A stretch of 64,000 bases of DNA from positions 1 to 64,000 of the forward strand of contig CBDFIL010000002.1 in the NCBI GenBank assembly GCA_965248075.1. Direction: 5' to 3'. Below the pieces are notes generated by a model. The model had not been told where the DNA came from. It saw only the letters and a list, made by a program, of their open reading frames with translations, and did not search any database. Origin of the DNA: VXNE01 sp965248075 (GTDB lineage: Bacteria > Pseudomonadota > Gammaproteobacteria > Pseudomonadales > Azotimanducaceae). Below are positions 32,166 to 40,703 of the stretch, piece by piece. Position 1 is the stretch's first letter. Each line of letters begins with the position of its first letter. A program made the translations under genes and the position numbers.

Positions 32166-33605
32166 ATGAGCATTCTGTATCGGTCCGCCTTCGATCTCGC
32201 GGACGACATCAAGCAGGGCGCACTGACCTCGAGCGAGGTGCTGGAGTTCTTTCTGGACCGCGTGGACCGGTTCAATCCAGAGGTCAACGCCGTCGTTCAG
32301 CTCGATGCCGACCGGGCGCGCAGGCGCGCCGCCGAGGCCGATGCCGCGGCCGGTCGGGAGGAAGACTGGGGGCGGCTGCACGGCGTGCCCCTGACCATCA
32401 AGGACGCCTACCTGACGGAAGGGATCGTCAGCGCCAACGGCATGCCGGAGTACCGGGGCAACCTGCCGACCAGAAACTCCGACGGCGTGCAGCGCTACGT
32501 CGACGCCGGCGCGATCGTATTCGGCAAGACGAATACGCCGTATGCCAGCGGTGACTGGCAGACCTTCAACGAACTCTACGGCACGACGAACAATCCGTGG
32601 GATGCGAGGCGCACCTGCGGGGGATCGTCGGGAGGCTCGGGCGCAGCCCTGGCTGCCGCCATGACGCCCCTGGAGCTTGGCGGCGACATCGGGGGATCCA
32701 TCAGGATTCCGTCCCACTTCAATGGCGTGTTCGGCCACAAGCCGAGCCACGGGATTGTCTCGCAGCGCAACCTGGTGGACTGGCAGGACCAACGCGGAGA
32801 GCAGGACCTGTGGGTGGTTGGCCCGATGGGGATCACGGCCCGTGACGTTCGCGACGCGCTGCGGCTGCTGGTGGGGGCGACCGCGGAGAAGGCGGTGGCG
32901 TGGCGGGTGGCGCTGCCCGCCGCACGAACCACCGACGTGACGACGCTGCGTGTGGCTACCTGCTTCGATCGCCCCGGCTACGCGGTGGAAGGGCAAGTCC
33001 GGTCCCTGCTCGAGGGGACGGCGAAGACCCTTGCGCAGCGGGGCGCGAAGGTGGATTAGGACAGGACGCCGGACATCGATTTCGACGAAAACCTCAGCGT
33101 CTACCTGCAGCTCATGTACTCCCACATGAGCGAGGACACTCCCGCGAGTGTGCGTCGGAGCATGACGGAAATGCTGCGTCCGCTGCCCCGTGGCGATGAG
33201 ATCGTGGCCTCGATGGGCAGTTCGCTGACACGCTGGCTGGCCGTGCACGAACGGCGGCTGCAGCTCGCGCGGAAGTGGAGCGAGTTCTTCGAGGACTACG
33301 ATGTGCTGCTCGCGCCGGTGGCACTCCTGCCGGCGTTCGTACACGACCGGGCGCCCATGGGGAAGAGAACGTGGACGGTCAACGGAACGGAACGTTCCAT
33401 GATGTTCGATGTCCTCTTCTGGGCGGCTTTCTCGCTGGTGACCTACCTGCCGGCTTCCGTGGCCCCCGCGGGGCGCACCCGGGACAATCTGCCCGTCGGC
33501 GTGCAGATCGTGGGTCCGTACCTGGAAGACGAAACCCCGCTGGCGGTGGCGGGGATGCTCGAGCGACATCACGCGGCGTTCGAAGCGCCGCCGGGCTACG
33601 CGTAG
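32166..33605 (+). pseudogene. Amidase-signature family enzyme with an in-frame amber codon
   Basis: The full family length (479 codons) is present in one frame, interrupted only by TAG at 33057-33059 in AKVD-stop-DRTPDIDFDE, where homologs often have an acidic residue (GAG to TAG would explain it). Catalytic Ser-cisSer-Lys: Lys near 79 (PLTIKDAYL), Ser in GGSSGGSGA near 155 and the nucleophile Ser in GGDIGGSIRIPS near 179. The truncated first part of 297 residues keeps the triad but lacks the C-terminal third, which includes LPVGVQIVGP. Follows adenine deaminase by 21 bp. The final stop TAG (33603) is the first three bases of a TAGGGG hairpin repeat. Confidence 0.8.
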
Positions 33606-33780
33606 GGGACGCCCTTGTGGCGTCCCGGCTCGAAATGCACGCGCGGCGCCGACGCGGGCGAATGTAGGGGACGCCCTTGTGGCGTCCCGGCTCGAATTCA
33701 TGCGCGGCGCCGACGCGGGCGACCACAAGGGGACGGGCGACCACAAGGGGACGGGCGACCACAAGGGTCGCCCCTACAGC
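33603..33780. repeat. TAGGGG hairpin repeat cluster
   Basis: Two tandem copies (starts 33603 and 33665, period 62 bp) of TAGGGGACGCCCTTGTGGCG followed by a GGCTCGAAWTS spacer, then three copies of GCGACCACAAGGGGACGG and a closing GGGCGACCACAAGGGTCGCC-type hairpin ending CCCCTAC. Forward and reverse arms make it look like a composite, palindrome-ended element. Confidence 0.8.
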
Positions 33781-34240
33781 AAGGGCGTGGCGAGTTCAGC
33801 GGCTTGTTTGCCGCCCGAAACGGTAAGATGCGCCTCCCTCGCCGCCGAGCCCGCGAGGCGTTTGGCGGCGTTGGGGGGAGGGCCGCGCACGCCGGCCCGG
33901 GCGTCGCACAGGATCAATAGGCAATCTCGAAACGTGTCGCACGCCCGTTACCAACCCGGCGCAGCAAACCTGCCTCTTCCAGGGTTTTCAGGGCGCGTTG
34001 CGTCTTCCTTTACAGGGGACGGGCGACCACAAGGGTCGCCCCTACAGCAAGGGCGTGGCGAGTTCAGCGGCTTGTTTGCCGCCCGAAACGGTAAGATGCG
34101 CCTCCCTCGCCGCCGAGCCCGCGAGGCGTTTGGCGGCGTTGGAGGGAGGGCCGCGCACGCCGGCCCGGGCGTCGCACAGGATCAATAGGCAATCTCGAAA
34201 ACGTGTCGCACGCCCGTTTACCAACCCGGCGCAGCAAACC
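33750..34240. repeat. About 270-bp tandem duplication across the 3' end of the deaminase-ATPase gene
   Basis: 33750-33969 is repeated at 34018-34239 with three small differences (a G/A change in the GGGGGG run and one extra base in each of two homopolymers). The copies are separated by a 48-base segment (33970-34017) that, on the minus strand, encodes KTQRALKTLEEAG, part of the original gene's C-terminal winged helix. The rest of the gene-free stretch 33606-34063 is made of these repeats. Confidence 0.85.
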
Positions 34241-35656
34241 GTCGAAGCCCGTGCCGCTCATCAATTCTCGTGTGCTGATCGTGTCGCGCAATGCCGCGAC
34301 GCGCCAGGACGTCGTCGCCGCGTCACCCAGGTCGTCCATCACTGCAGGGCCCGTCAGGTCCCGCGCCAGCCCCGCCGCACTACGATAGATCGAGAGCTCG
34401 AGGTATGGCGCTCGCCACCGGTATCTGGGCAATGGCACCCCCGCCTCTTCGGCCCGGAGGCGCAGCGACTTGAGCCCCAATCCGCGCTCCTCGGCCAGTC
34501 TCATCTGCGAAAACACGTAGTGGAGCACGGGGTTGCGACTCAGCATGGGCGCATCGAGCGATTGCATCTGTTTGAGCGTGATCGGTTCGACCGGCAACCC
34601 GGGGCTCATGACCGTGACGCTGTCCCGTGTCACCGCGACTTGGCACTTGGCCCCGGCGACTCCGTAGTCTCTGTGGATAATCGCGTTGACAATGGCTTCA
34701 CGCACCATCTCGAAGAACGGGTCAAGCAAGTCTATGCGTCCGCCGTGCGACCGGTCGATCGGATTCGGGAGCCTCGCGCGCAGCCACCCCATCACCTCTT
34801 TGGGGACGAACACTTGCGGGCCATCGAAGTCGCGCACCTCCTCTCCGCCGGCGGCAAAGTCTCCGCCGTCGGCAAAGTGGACCGTGCCAAGTATGCCTGC
34901 ATGGGGAATCGCCGTTCTCGGCTCGGTCCCGAACAGCAGGTATCCAAATCCCGTGGGCACGGTTTGCCCGGTCCCCGCCTCGCACAAGACGCCGAGCCGT
35001 AACAAGCGGCGGGTGAACGTGGCTTCGTCTTCGGCGATCTGCGCGATGTCCCGGTACCGGTCCAGCGCCAACCGGGACAGATCGTCAAGGTGAACCGCGT
35101 TCAACTCCGACTCCAGTTCGGACAACCGTTCAGCGAGCGCAGTGGGCTCGTTCTGCCAAGCGTCCGCGCGCGCCACCGCTTGCTCCAGGAACGGTCTGTT
35201 CTGGTCGCGGATTTCGCGTTGCAGATCCGGGTCGAAGAGGCGGACGCTGACTCCGTTGTCCTGCAGGTAACGAATACCCTTGCGGTCTACTGTTGGATCG
35301 GGGTCTTCGATGCCAATCCAAACCTCCTTGATTCGTGCCCGTACGATCCGCTCGGCGCAGCTGACCTTCGGCGCTTGGCGTGCTCCCGGCGCACACGGCT
35401 CCAAGGTCGAGAACAGCACGGCGTCATCCAATCGAGAATCCTGCAACTTCCGCTCCAGCAGGGTGTACTCGGGGTGGTCGCCTTCCCTCAATTCCCCACG
35501 ACAAGCGCTCACGTCATCCTCATCTGGTCGCCAGATGACGGCACCCACGCCAGGCGTCGCTTTGCCGTCTGCGCGGTGCTCGGGTGTGGACCGCCGCATG
35601 ACCTGCACGGCATGCTCCATGAGCTTGCGAGCGTTGAGTTGCGTCGAGTCAGCCAT
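34064..35656 (-). CDS. Zinc deaminase fused to HATPase/RecG-C-like domain; C-terminus rearranged
   Basis: 530 residues from ATG 35656 (GAAGGGA upstream); the frame is open further but without family features. The N-terminal cytidine/dCMP-deaminase-like domain has zinc ligands His61-Pro-Glu63 (GDHPEYTLLERK), Cys88 (STLEPC) and Cys100 (KVSCAERI). The C-terminal part has the HATPase_c_4/RecG-C-like segment FEMVREAIVNAIIHRDYG, LPVEPITLKQMQS and RLAEERGLGLKSLRLR. The expected last part, read in the distal copy as KTQRALKTLEEAGLLRRVG then NGRATRFEIAY-stop, has been separated by the tandem duplication. The current frame passes from TGFDGLLRRVGKRACDTF into repeat DNA and stops at 34064. Function unknown; nucleotide deamination linked to a regulatory ATPase is inference. 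Confidence 0.7.
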   Translation of the reverse strand: MADSTQLNARKLMEHAVQVMRRSTPEHRADGKATPGVGAVIWRPDEDDVSACRGELREGDHPEYTLLERKLQDSRLDDAVLFSTLEPCAPGARQAPKVSCAERIVRARIKEVWIGIEDPDPTVDRKGIRYLQDNGVSVRLFDPDLQREIRDQNRPFLEQAVARADAWQNEPTALAERLSELESELNAVHLDDLSRLALDRYRDIAQIAEDEATFTRRLLRLGVLCEAGTGQTVPTGFGYLLFGTEPRTAIPHAGILGTVHFADGGDFAAGGEEVRDFDGPQVFVPKEVMGWLRARLPNPIDRSHGGRIDLLDPFFEMVREAIVNAIIHRDYGVAGAKCQVAVTRDSVTVMSPGLPVEPITLKQMQSLDAPMLSRNPVLHYVFSQMRLAEERGLGLKSLRLRAEEAGVPLPRYRWRAPYLELSIYRSAAGLARDLTGPAVMDDLGDAATTSWRVAALRDTISTRELMSGTGFDGLLRRVGKRACDTFSRLPIDPVRRPGRRARPSLQRRQTPRGLGGEGGASYRFGRQTSR

Positions 35657-36196
35657 GGCCTGCATTCCCTTCAACCAACCGGCACCGTGGTCGTGCTCAA
35701 CGACGCCGCACGGCTGCGGCACATGCGGCGCCCGTGACGATGCGGACACCAATCATGCCACATCGTTAGCCTTCATGTCGGGAAAAATTGGTGTTCTCAG
35801 ATTTCCGATATAATCCCGACATATTTGAGCGTATTTTGTCGTGATTTAGGTTCTCTCGACGATTGGAGCACTGAATCCCGACAATTAATCCTGTTTAGTG
35901 TCGGGATCCCAACCACAACATCTCCGTCACGGAGCGACTTCCCGAAATTCTCGCCATATCTCTGTCGGGATTCCTTCGGCTTTCTAGCCCGGATACCATT
36001 ATTCCGACACTCTCGCGCCGTCCGTGTCGGGATTCCCGCGTCTCGCACTCAACCTGGGATTCTGCGCCGCAAACCGCGCAGACTCCCAGTCGGTCAGGCT
36101 GTGCAGGCGTCGCGCCGCGCGCGAAACGGTAAGATGCGCCTGCCTCGCCGAGGCGGCGCAGGCGGTTGCGGCGGGGACTGGCTGTCAGAGGACGAC
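35657..36196. other. AT-richer intergenic region between divergent genes
   Basis: It holds the inverted half-site array (35776-36034) and, at 36122, a copy of the CGAAACGGTAAGATGCGCC box also found at 33816 and 34084. The TAAGAT inside that box could be the -10 of the aminotransferase operon. No gene supported. Confidence 0.6.
35776..36034. repeat. Array of about five 62-bp units built from inverted TGTCGGGATT half-sites
   Basis: Forward half-sites start at 35776, 35837, 35899, 35963 and 36025 (spacing 61, 62, 64, 62). Reverse half-sites AATCCCGACA start at 35812, 35874, about 35938 (7 of 10) and 36000. Each reverse half-site is followed by exactly 15 non-conserved bases and then a forward half-site, giving 35-bp dyads. 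The gaps between forward and next reverse half-sites are 26-29 bases, also not conserved. Protein-binding dyads or structured RNA/DNA hairpins are both possible. Confidence 0.8.
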
Positions 36197-37606
36197 ATGG
36201 ACAACGAGCAACGGGTCACGCTGCGCGCGCCCGACCTCGCCACACAGCCCGTCTCGGTGACGCGCAAGATGGCGGCCGCGCTGCCGGAGTTGCGCCGCAC
36301 CGCCGAGGCGAGCGGACTGACCATCCATCACCTCGGCGCCGGCTATCCGAACCCCGAAGTGACGGACCCCAGGGGCTTCCTCGCGGGGGAGGCCGCCTTC
36401 TACGAGCACCTGCGGGCGCGGGAAGGCATTAACGATCCGGAGGCGCTGCCGGATTTCCTGCGGGAGTCCTACGCGTACACGGACACGCTGGGCCCGGTCG
36501 GGCCGCGGGAGTCCTTCGCGCGCGTCTACGGCGCCGACTGGGACGTGGCGATGGACCCGGGGCGACTGATCCCCACGATCGGTGCCACCGGCGGCATCAG
36601 CCTCATGTGCTCGCTGTTCGAGCGTCCCGGAGAGCCGATCGGCTACCTCACGGATGCGCCCACCTACGCCGGGTTTCTCGCCCGGGCGACGCTGTGCCGT
36701 CACGCGCGCATCTTCAGCGTGGACATGGACGGGGAGGGTCCCGACCCCGATCGGTTCCGCGCCGCCATCGCCGAGGCGCGTGCCGAGGGCCGCTTCGTGC
36801 CGTTCTATTACACGGTGCCCGACGGGCACAATCCGGCCGGCTTCTCGTTCAGCGCGCGGCGCAGGGAGACCATCCTCGAGATCGCCCGGGACGAGGGCAT
36901 CCTGATCGTCGAGGACGCCCCCTACGTCTACATCAGCTACGCGGAGCCTCAGGACCGGCCGAAACCGTTCCTGTCGCTCGATCCCGCCCGGACGGTACAC
37001 CTCTTCACGGGCTCGAAGATCGGACTGCCGGGCCCCCGCGTCGGCTTCGTCTACAGCGAAGCGGAGCTCGAGATCGGGGACGGACGCCGGGAGTCGCTGA
37101 CGGACCTGCTGCTCACCGAAGCCAGCGCCGACATCCTGTTTCACAATCCGCAGGCGCTGCGTTCGTTCGAGTCGCTGCTGCACGACGAGTCGGGCCGCCT
37201 GCGCGACTCGCTGTGGCCGGTGGCGAACGCCAAGCTCGAGGTGTACCGCGAGAACCGCTCCATCATGCTGGACGGCCTGCAGCGCAGCCTCGGCGCCTGG
37301 CCGGAGCGTTTTCGCTGGACGGTTCCGGAAGCCGGCTTTTTCACGGTGTTCCGCTTCCTGGACCCGGACATCGTCACCGACGACGAGTTCGTTGCGCGCC
37401 TCGTCGCGCAATACGGGGTCGTGGTGATCCCGATGTACGACTTCTATCCGGCGGACGCCCGCGAACGCAATCCGCGCGCGGGGCTCGACGAACTGCGGCT
37501 GTCGTTCTGCTTCACGGAGCGCACCGGAAAGGCGCGGGTGGAGGATCTCGGCGCTGCGGTCGAGGCGTTTGCCCGCGCGGTGCGTGCGGAGTCCGGGCTG
37601 ACATGA
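36197..37606 (+). CDS. Class I aminotransferase (2-aminoadipate transaminase/MocR-AT-like)
   Basis: 469 residues; ATG 36197 follows GAGG. Fold type I PLP enzyme: ATGGISLMCSLFERPGEPI (cofactor phosphate region), TVPDGHNPAGFSFS (Asn), IVEDAPYVYISY (Asp and Tyr) and the Schiff-base lysine in HLFTGSKIGLPGPRVGFV (about residue 273). Unlike the aminotransferase at 23717, the lysine is present. The C-terminal AGFFTVFRF and LRLSFCFTE carry the usual carboxylate-binding Arg. Likely uses an amino acid with 2-oxoglutarate; the exact substrate is not visible. First gene of an apparent operon with the DUF418 protein (40 bp later) and the FAH-type enzyme. Confidence 0.8.
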   Translation: MDNEQRVTLRAPDLATQPVSVTRKMAAALPELRRTAEASGLTIHHLGAGYPNPEVTDPRGFLAGEAAFYEHLRAREGINDPEALPDFLRESYAYTDTLGPVGPRESFARVYGADWDVAMDPGRLIPTIGATGGISLMCSLFERPGEPIGYLTDAPTYAGFLARATLCRHARIFSVDMDGEGPDPDRFRAAIAEARAEGRFVPFYYTVPDGHNPAGFSFSARRRETILEIARDEGILIVEDAPYVYISYAEPQDRPKPFLSLDPARTVHLFTGSKIGLPGPRVGFVYSEAELEIGDGRRESLTDLLLTEASADILFHNPQALRSFESLLHDESGRLRDSLWPVANAKLEVYRENRSIMLDGLQRSLGAWPERFRWTVPEAGFFTVFRFLDPDIVTDDEFVARLVAQYGVVVIPMYDFYPADARERNPRAGLDELRLSFCFTERTGKARVEDLGAAVEAFARAVRAESGLT

Positions 37607-37646
37607 ACCTGGATGCACCGGCGCCCGATACAACGGAGCCTGTCCG

Positions 37647-38930
37647 ATGACCGATGCCCGGGCCGCGCCGGTTGCCCCGGGAGATCGTATCGAGGCCCTG
37701 GACGTCCTGCGCGGGTTCGCGCTGCTCGGCATCCTGCTGCTCAATATCATCGGCTTCGGGCTGCCGTTCCTGTCGTATCTGAACCCTGCTGCCGACGGCG
37801 CGACGAGCGGCGTCAACTTCGGCGTGTACGTGACGGTGGAGCTCTTCTTCGAGGGCGCCCTGCGCGCGCTCTTTTCCATGCTGTTCGGCGCCGGCGTCAT
37901 CCTCTTCTCGAGCGGCAAGGGCGCAGGGCCGTACTACCGGCGCCAGTTGCTGCTGTTGCTGTTCGGGCTGTTCGACGCCTTCGTCCTGCTCTGGTCGGGG
38001 GACATCCTCGTCCCCTACGCCCTGGCGGGGCTGGTCCTGTACCTCGTGCGCAACTGGCGCCCGCGCAGTCTCTACATCGCTTCGGCGGTGGTCTTCGCCT
38101 ACCTCGCGCTGTTCTATGGAGTGGTGCTCACGGCGGTCACGGTACTGCCTGGCCAGGTGGCCGAGATCCAGGCAGCCGTCGCGGCCGGAGAGTCGGTGAG
38201 CGGGGCAGACCGTGCGCTCCTCGTGCAGCACGCGGAACTCAACTTCGTCGTGCATCCGCCGGCGCAGGAACTGGCGCGCGAAATCACGAACTGGCGGGGG
38301 ACATACCCGGAAGCCCTGGCCGCCAACGCGCGCGGGCTCCTCGGCGCTACCTACCCGACGAACCTCCCCCTGCTCCTGTTCTGGGATGCGCTGGCAGCGA
38401 TGCTGCTCGGGATGGCCCTGTATCGCTCCGGAGCCCTGCAGGCCAGGCGGTCGCCGCGCTTCTACGGGATTCTCGCGGGCGTAGGTCTGTGTGTCGGGCT
38501 GCTGGTCAACGGTCTCGAGGTCGGTCTGCGCGCGATGACGGGTTTCGATGCCCAGTGGTTGCCGAGTTTCTCGTCGCCGCTCTACGACGTGGGGCGTGTG
38601 GCGATGGGCCTCGGCTACCTGGGTGTCGTCATGCTCATCTGTCAGCGCGGTCTCTGGGCGGCGGTGCGGCGGGCGCTTGCCGCTGTGGGCCGCATGGCGC
38701 TCAGCAACTACCTGATGCAGAGCCTGATCTGCCTGTTCGTCTTCCACGAGATCGGGCTCGGCTGGTGGAACGAGCTGGAGCGCTATCAGCTCTATTTCGT
38801 CGTCATCGCGGTCTGGGCGTTCCAGGTCGCGTTCAGCGTGTGGTGGATGGGCCGCTACCGCTTCGGCCCAATGGAATGGTTGTGGCGGGCGCTGACGTAC
38901 GGGCGTCCGCCGCCGATGGTGAATGCCTGA
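37647..38930 (+). CDS. DUF418 family membrane protein
   Basis: 427 residues with about nine to ten hydrophobic segments. Starts with the family signature DRIEALDVLRGFALLGILLL and ends with the DUF418 hallmark YRFGPMEWLWRALTYG. The group (YeiB/YxaH-like) is of unknown function; transport or acyl transfer has been suggested from fold similarity only. A soluble loop lies at about 170-230. The stop overlaps the next ATG by one base, so it is translationally coupled to the FAH-type gene. Confidence 0.85.
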   Translation: MTDARAAPVAPGDRIEALDVLRGFALLGILLLNIIGFGLPFLSYLNPAADGATSGVNFGVYVTVELFFEGALRALFSMLFGAGVILFSSGKGAGPYYRRQLLLLLFGLFDAFVLLWSGDILVPYALAGLVLYLVRNWRPRSLYIASAVVFAYLALFYGVVLTAVTVLPGQVAEIQAAVAAGESVSGADRALLVQHAELNFVVHPPAQELAREITNWRGTYPEALAANARGLLGATYPTNLPLLLFWDALAAMLLGMALYRSGALQARRSPRFYGILAGVGLCVGLLVNGLEVGLRAMTGFDAQWLPSFSSPLYDVGRVAMGLGYLGVVMLICQRGLWAAVRRALAAVGRMALSNYLMQSLICLFVFHEIGLGWWNELERYQLYFVVIAVWAFQVAFSVWWMGRYRFGPMEWLWRALTYGRPPPMVNA

Positions 38931-39682
38931 TGGACATCGCGCGCGCGGCGGCGCGCCGGTTGGAGCACTTCGACCGGCGCGCGCCAGACCCCACCGCGGC
39001 CGTGGCGGATCCGGAGGGGGGGTACGCCATCCAGGCCGAGGTCGCCCGGCTGCGTCAGGACCGAGGCGAGATTGTCATCGGCTACAAGGTGGGTTGCACA
39101 TCGCCTGCCACCCAGCGGCAACTGGCGATCGACGGCCCCATCTTCGGCCGGCTGTTCGAGGGCGAGCGCTGGCCCTCCGGCGTGGTGCTTGCACGTGACC
39201 GTTTCCTGCAGTTGGCTTTCGAGGGCGAGCTGGCGGTCCACCTCGGTCGCGAGCTGCCCGACGAGCCCGACGCGGCGGCCGTGCTGGCATCGATCGACGC
39301 GGTGTTCGCGGTCATCGAACTGCACCACTTCCCGTATCGGGAGCAAGGACCCTCGGCTGCGGAACTCATTGCGAGCAACGGAGTGCATGCCGGCCATGTC
39401 TTTGCCGGCGCCGGTGTGGCGGCGCTGGATGACGCGTCCGCCAGCCTCTCGATCGAGATCGACGGCAGCGAGGCCGCGGCGGTATCGGGACCGGAGCTGA
39501 CACGCACCATAGCGTCCTCGCTGGCGTGGCTTGCCCGCGAACTGCCGCGACGCGGGGAGCGGCTCCAGCCGGGTCACACCGTCCTCTGTGGAACGGTGGC
39601 GCCCCTCCTGCCGGCGCCGGACGCGCGCGAGGTCACCGTAACGACGGACCGCTTCGGCTCCGTCCGGTGCACCCTCGAATAA
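38930..39682 (+). CDS. 2-keto-4-pentenoate hydratase / FAH-superfamily enzyme
   Basis: 250 residues. ATG 38930 overlaps the DUF418 stop (ATGA). The family acts on 2-keto-pentenoates or related beta-diketo acids in catabolic pathways, using an acidic-residue-bound divalent metal. Features: IGYKVGCTSPATQRQL near the N-terminus, FEGELAVHLGRELP (metal-binding acidic region), FAVIELHHFPYRE, and LQPGHTVLCGTVAPLLPA, the conserved strand-turn of MhpD-type hydratases. With the aminotransferase and DUF418 protein it may form a small amino-acid or keto-acid degradation operon. Immediately after the stop is a truncated hairpin repeat (GCGGCGTCCCG). Confidence 0.8.
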   Translation: MDIARAAARRLEHFDRRAPDPTAAVADPEGGYAIQAEVARLRQDRGEIVIGYKVGCTSPATQRQLAIDGPIFGRLFEGERWPSGVVLARDRFLQLAFEGELAVHLGRELPDEPDAAAVLASIDAVFAVIELHHFPYREQGPSAAELIASNGVHAGHVFAGAGVAALDDASASLSIEIDGSEAAAVSGPELTRTIASSLAWLARELPRRGERLQPGHTVLCGTVAPLLPAPDAREVTVTTDRFGSVRCTLE

Positions 39683-39733
39683 GCGGCGTCCCGTCTCGAA
39701 TTCACGCAGAGTGTCGGCGCGGGCGATTGTAGC
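39683..39733. repeat. Partial TAGGGG-family repeat
   Basis: GCGGCGTCCCGTCTCGAATT through GGCGCGGGCGATTGTAG shares the right arm, the CTCGAATTCA spacer and the GCGGGCGA segment with the copies at 33603 and 42965; the left arm is missing. Confidence 0.6.
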
Positions 39734-39821
39734 TTTCCACGGTGGGTCCACCGCGCAGACATGCAAGGAACATGGGTGCATGGGTGGTAAGCGTTCGGTC
39801 GAGTCGTGACGGTTGCAGATT

Positions 39822-40703
39822 CTACCGATTGAGGATGCGCTTCCAGTCCTTGCGCAGGGGTCGGAGCCAGATGTCCTTTTTTGGCTTGTCGTAGCGGTTG
39901 TTGGTGTCGTAGCGCCCGCGCCCTTGGGTCGGGCCGACGCGGATCCAGCCGGAGGCGCGGTAAACGGCACCGGTGTAGCGTGGCGTTTCGACGAAGGTCT
40001 CGATCAGCACCGGGTTGTTGCCGTAGCGCGCCGTCCAGTCGCCGGGCAGGCGCTGGCGGACGCGGGCGAGGATGTGCGAGCCGAGGTTGGGGATGTGGAT
40101 CCAGGGCAGGATCAGGAAGCGCGGGTTGTCGACGACGAGCGGCAGGTTCTTCTCGCGCATCTGCCGCGACCAGCCGATGAAGCGGTCGCGCGGGGCGAGG
40201 GTCCAGGCGGCGGTGGAGAAGCCGAGCATGGCCAGCGGCGTGCCGTCGTGGGCGTGCACGGCGTAGCGCATCTGGGCGCCGACCAGGGTGGTGTAACCGA
40301 GGTAGTGGTAGCGGGCGACGAACTCGTTCCAGAGCTTGCCCTCGCGGCCGTAGCCGACGATCGGTCGCAGGCTGAGCGGGCGGACCGCCGGCAGCGTGTC
40401 GGGCGGCGGCAGCAGCGGCGGTTCGGTGTCCGGTCCGAAGGTTGCGGGGCGGCGCGGTGGGCGCGGCCATTTCGGCGGCGGCAGTTCGATCCGCCCGTCT
40501 TTGTGCATGGCCAGCATGACGACACGGGCCATCATGTCCTTGAGCCCGCCGTCGGCCTTGAACCAGCCGATGCGGCGGCAGAACTCCTTGGACAGGGCGT
40601 GGCGGTTGAGCGCCGGCGGGCTGGCGATCAGCGCGCGCAAGAGCGCCATCTCGTCGGCGCTGAAGTCGCGCCCGTGGTAGCGGCACTCGACGCTACCCGT
40701 CAT
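39822..40703 (-). CDS. DUF4338 (Druantia DruA-like) protein, IS66 passenger
   Basis: 293 residues. ATG 40703 overlaps the transposase stop (ATGA), so translation is coupled; the frame is open further upstream but inside the transposase gene. Family features: VGYGREGKLWNEFVARYHYL, VGAQMRYAVHAHDGTPLAML, GFSTAAWTLAPRDRFIGW, NPRFLILPWIHIPNLGSHIL, and the C-terminal VLIETFVE, YRASGWIRVGPTQGRGR. These are the conserved blocks of DUF4338, the family of DruA in the Druantia anti-phage system. Here there is no druE-like helicase alongside. Whether it aids transposition, protects the host or is exapted for both is unknown. N-terminal 100 residues resemble a small winged-helix unit. Confidence 0.8.
   Translation of the reverse strand: MTGSVECRYHGRDFSADEMALLRALIASPPALNRHALSKEFCRRIGWFKADGGLKDMMARVVMLAMHKDGRIELPPPKWPRPPRRPATFGPDTEPPLLPPPDTLPAVRPLSLRPIVGYGREGKLWNEFVARYHYLGYTTLVGAQMRYAVHAHDGTPLAMLGFSTAAWTLAPRDRFIGWSRQMREKNLPLVVDNPRFLILPWIHIPNLGSHILARVRQRLPGDWTARYGNNPVLIETFVETPRYTGAVYRASGWIRVGPTQGRGRYDTNNRYDKPKKDIWLRPLRKDWKRILNR

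Noticed and set aside
35776..36034. CRISPR array
   Set aside because: Spacing near 62 bp is suggestive, but only 10-bp arms are conserved, in both orientations; the 15-base centres differ completely and no cas gene is present.
39822..40703. A full Druantia defence locus
   Set aside because: Only a DUF4338 gene is present, inside an insertion sequence; no large DruE-like helicase or other Druantia gene lies within the window.
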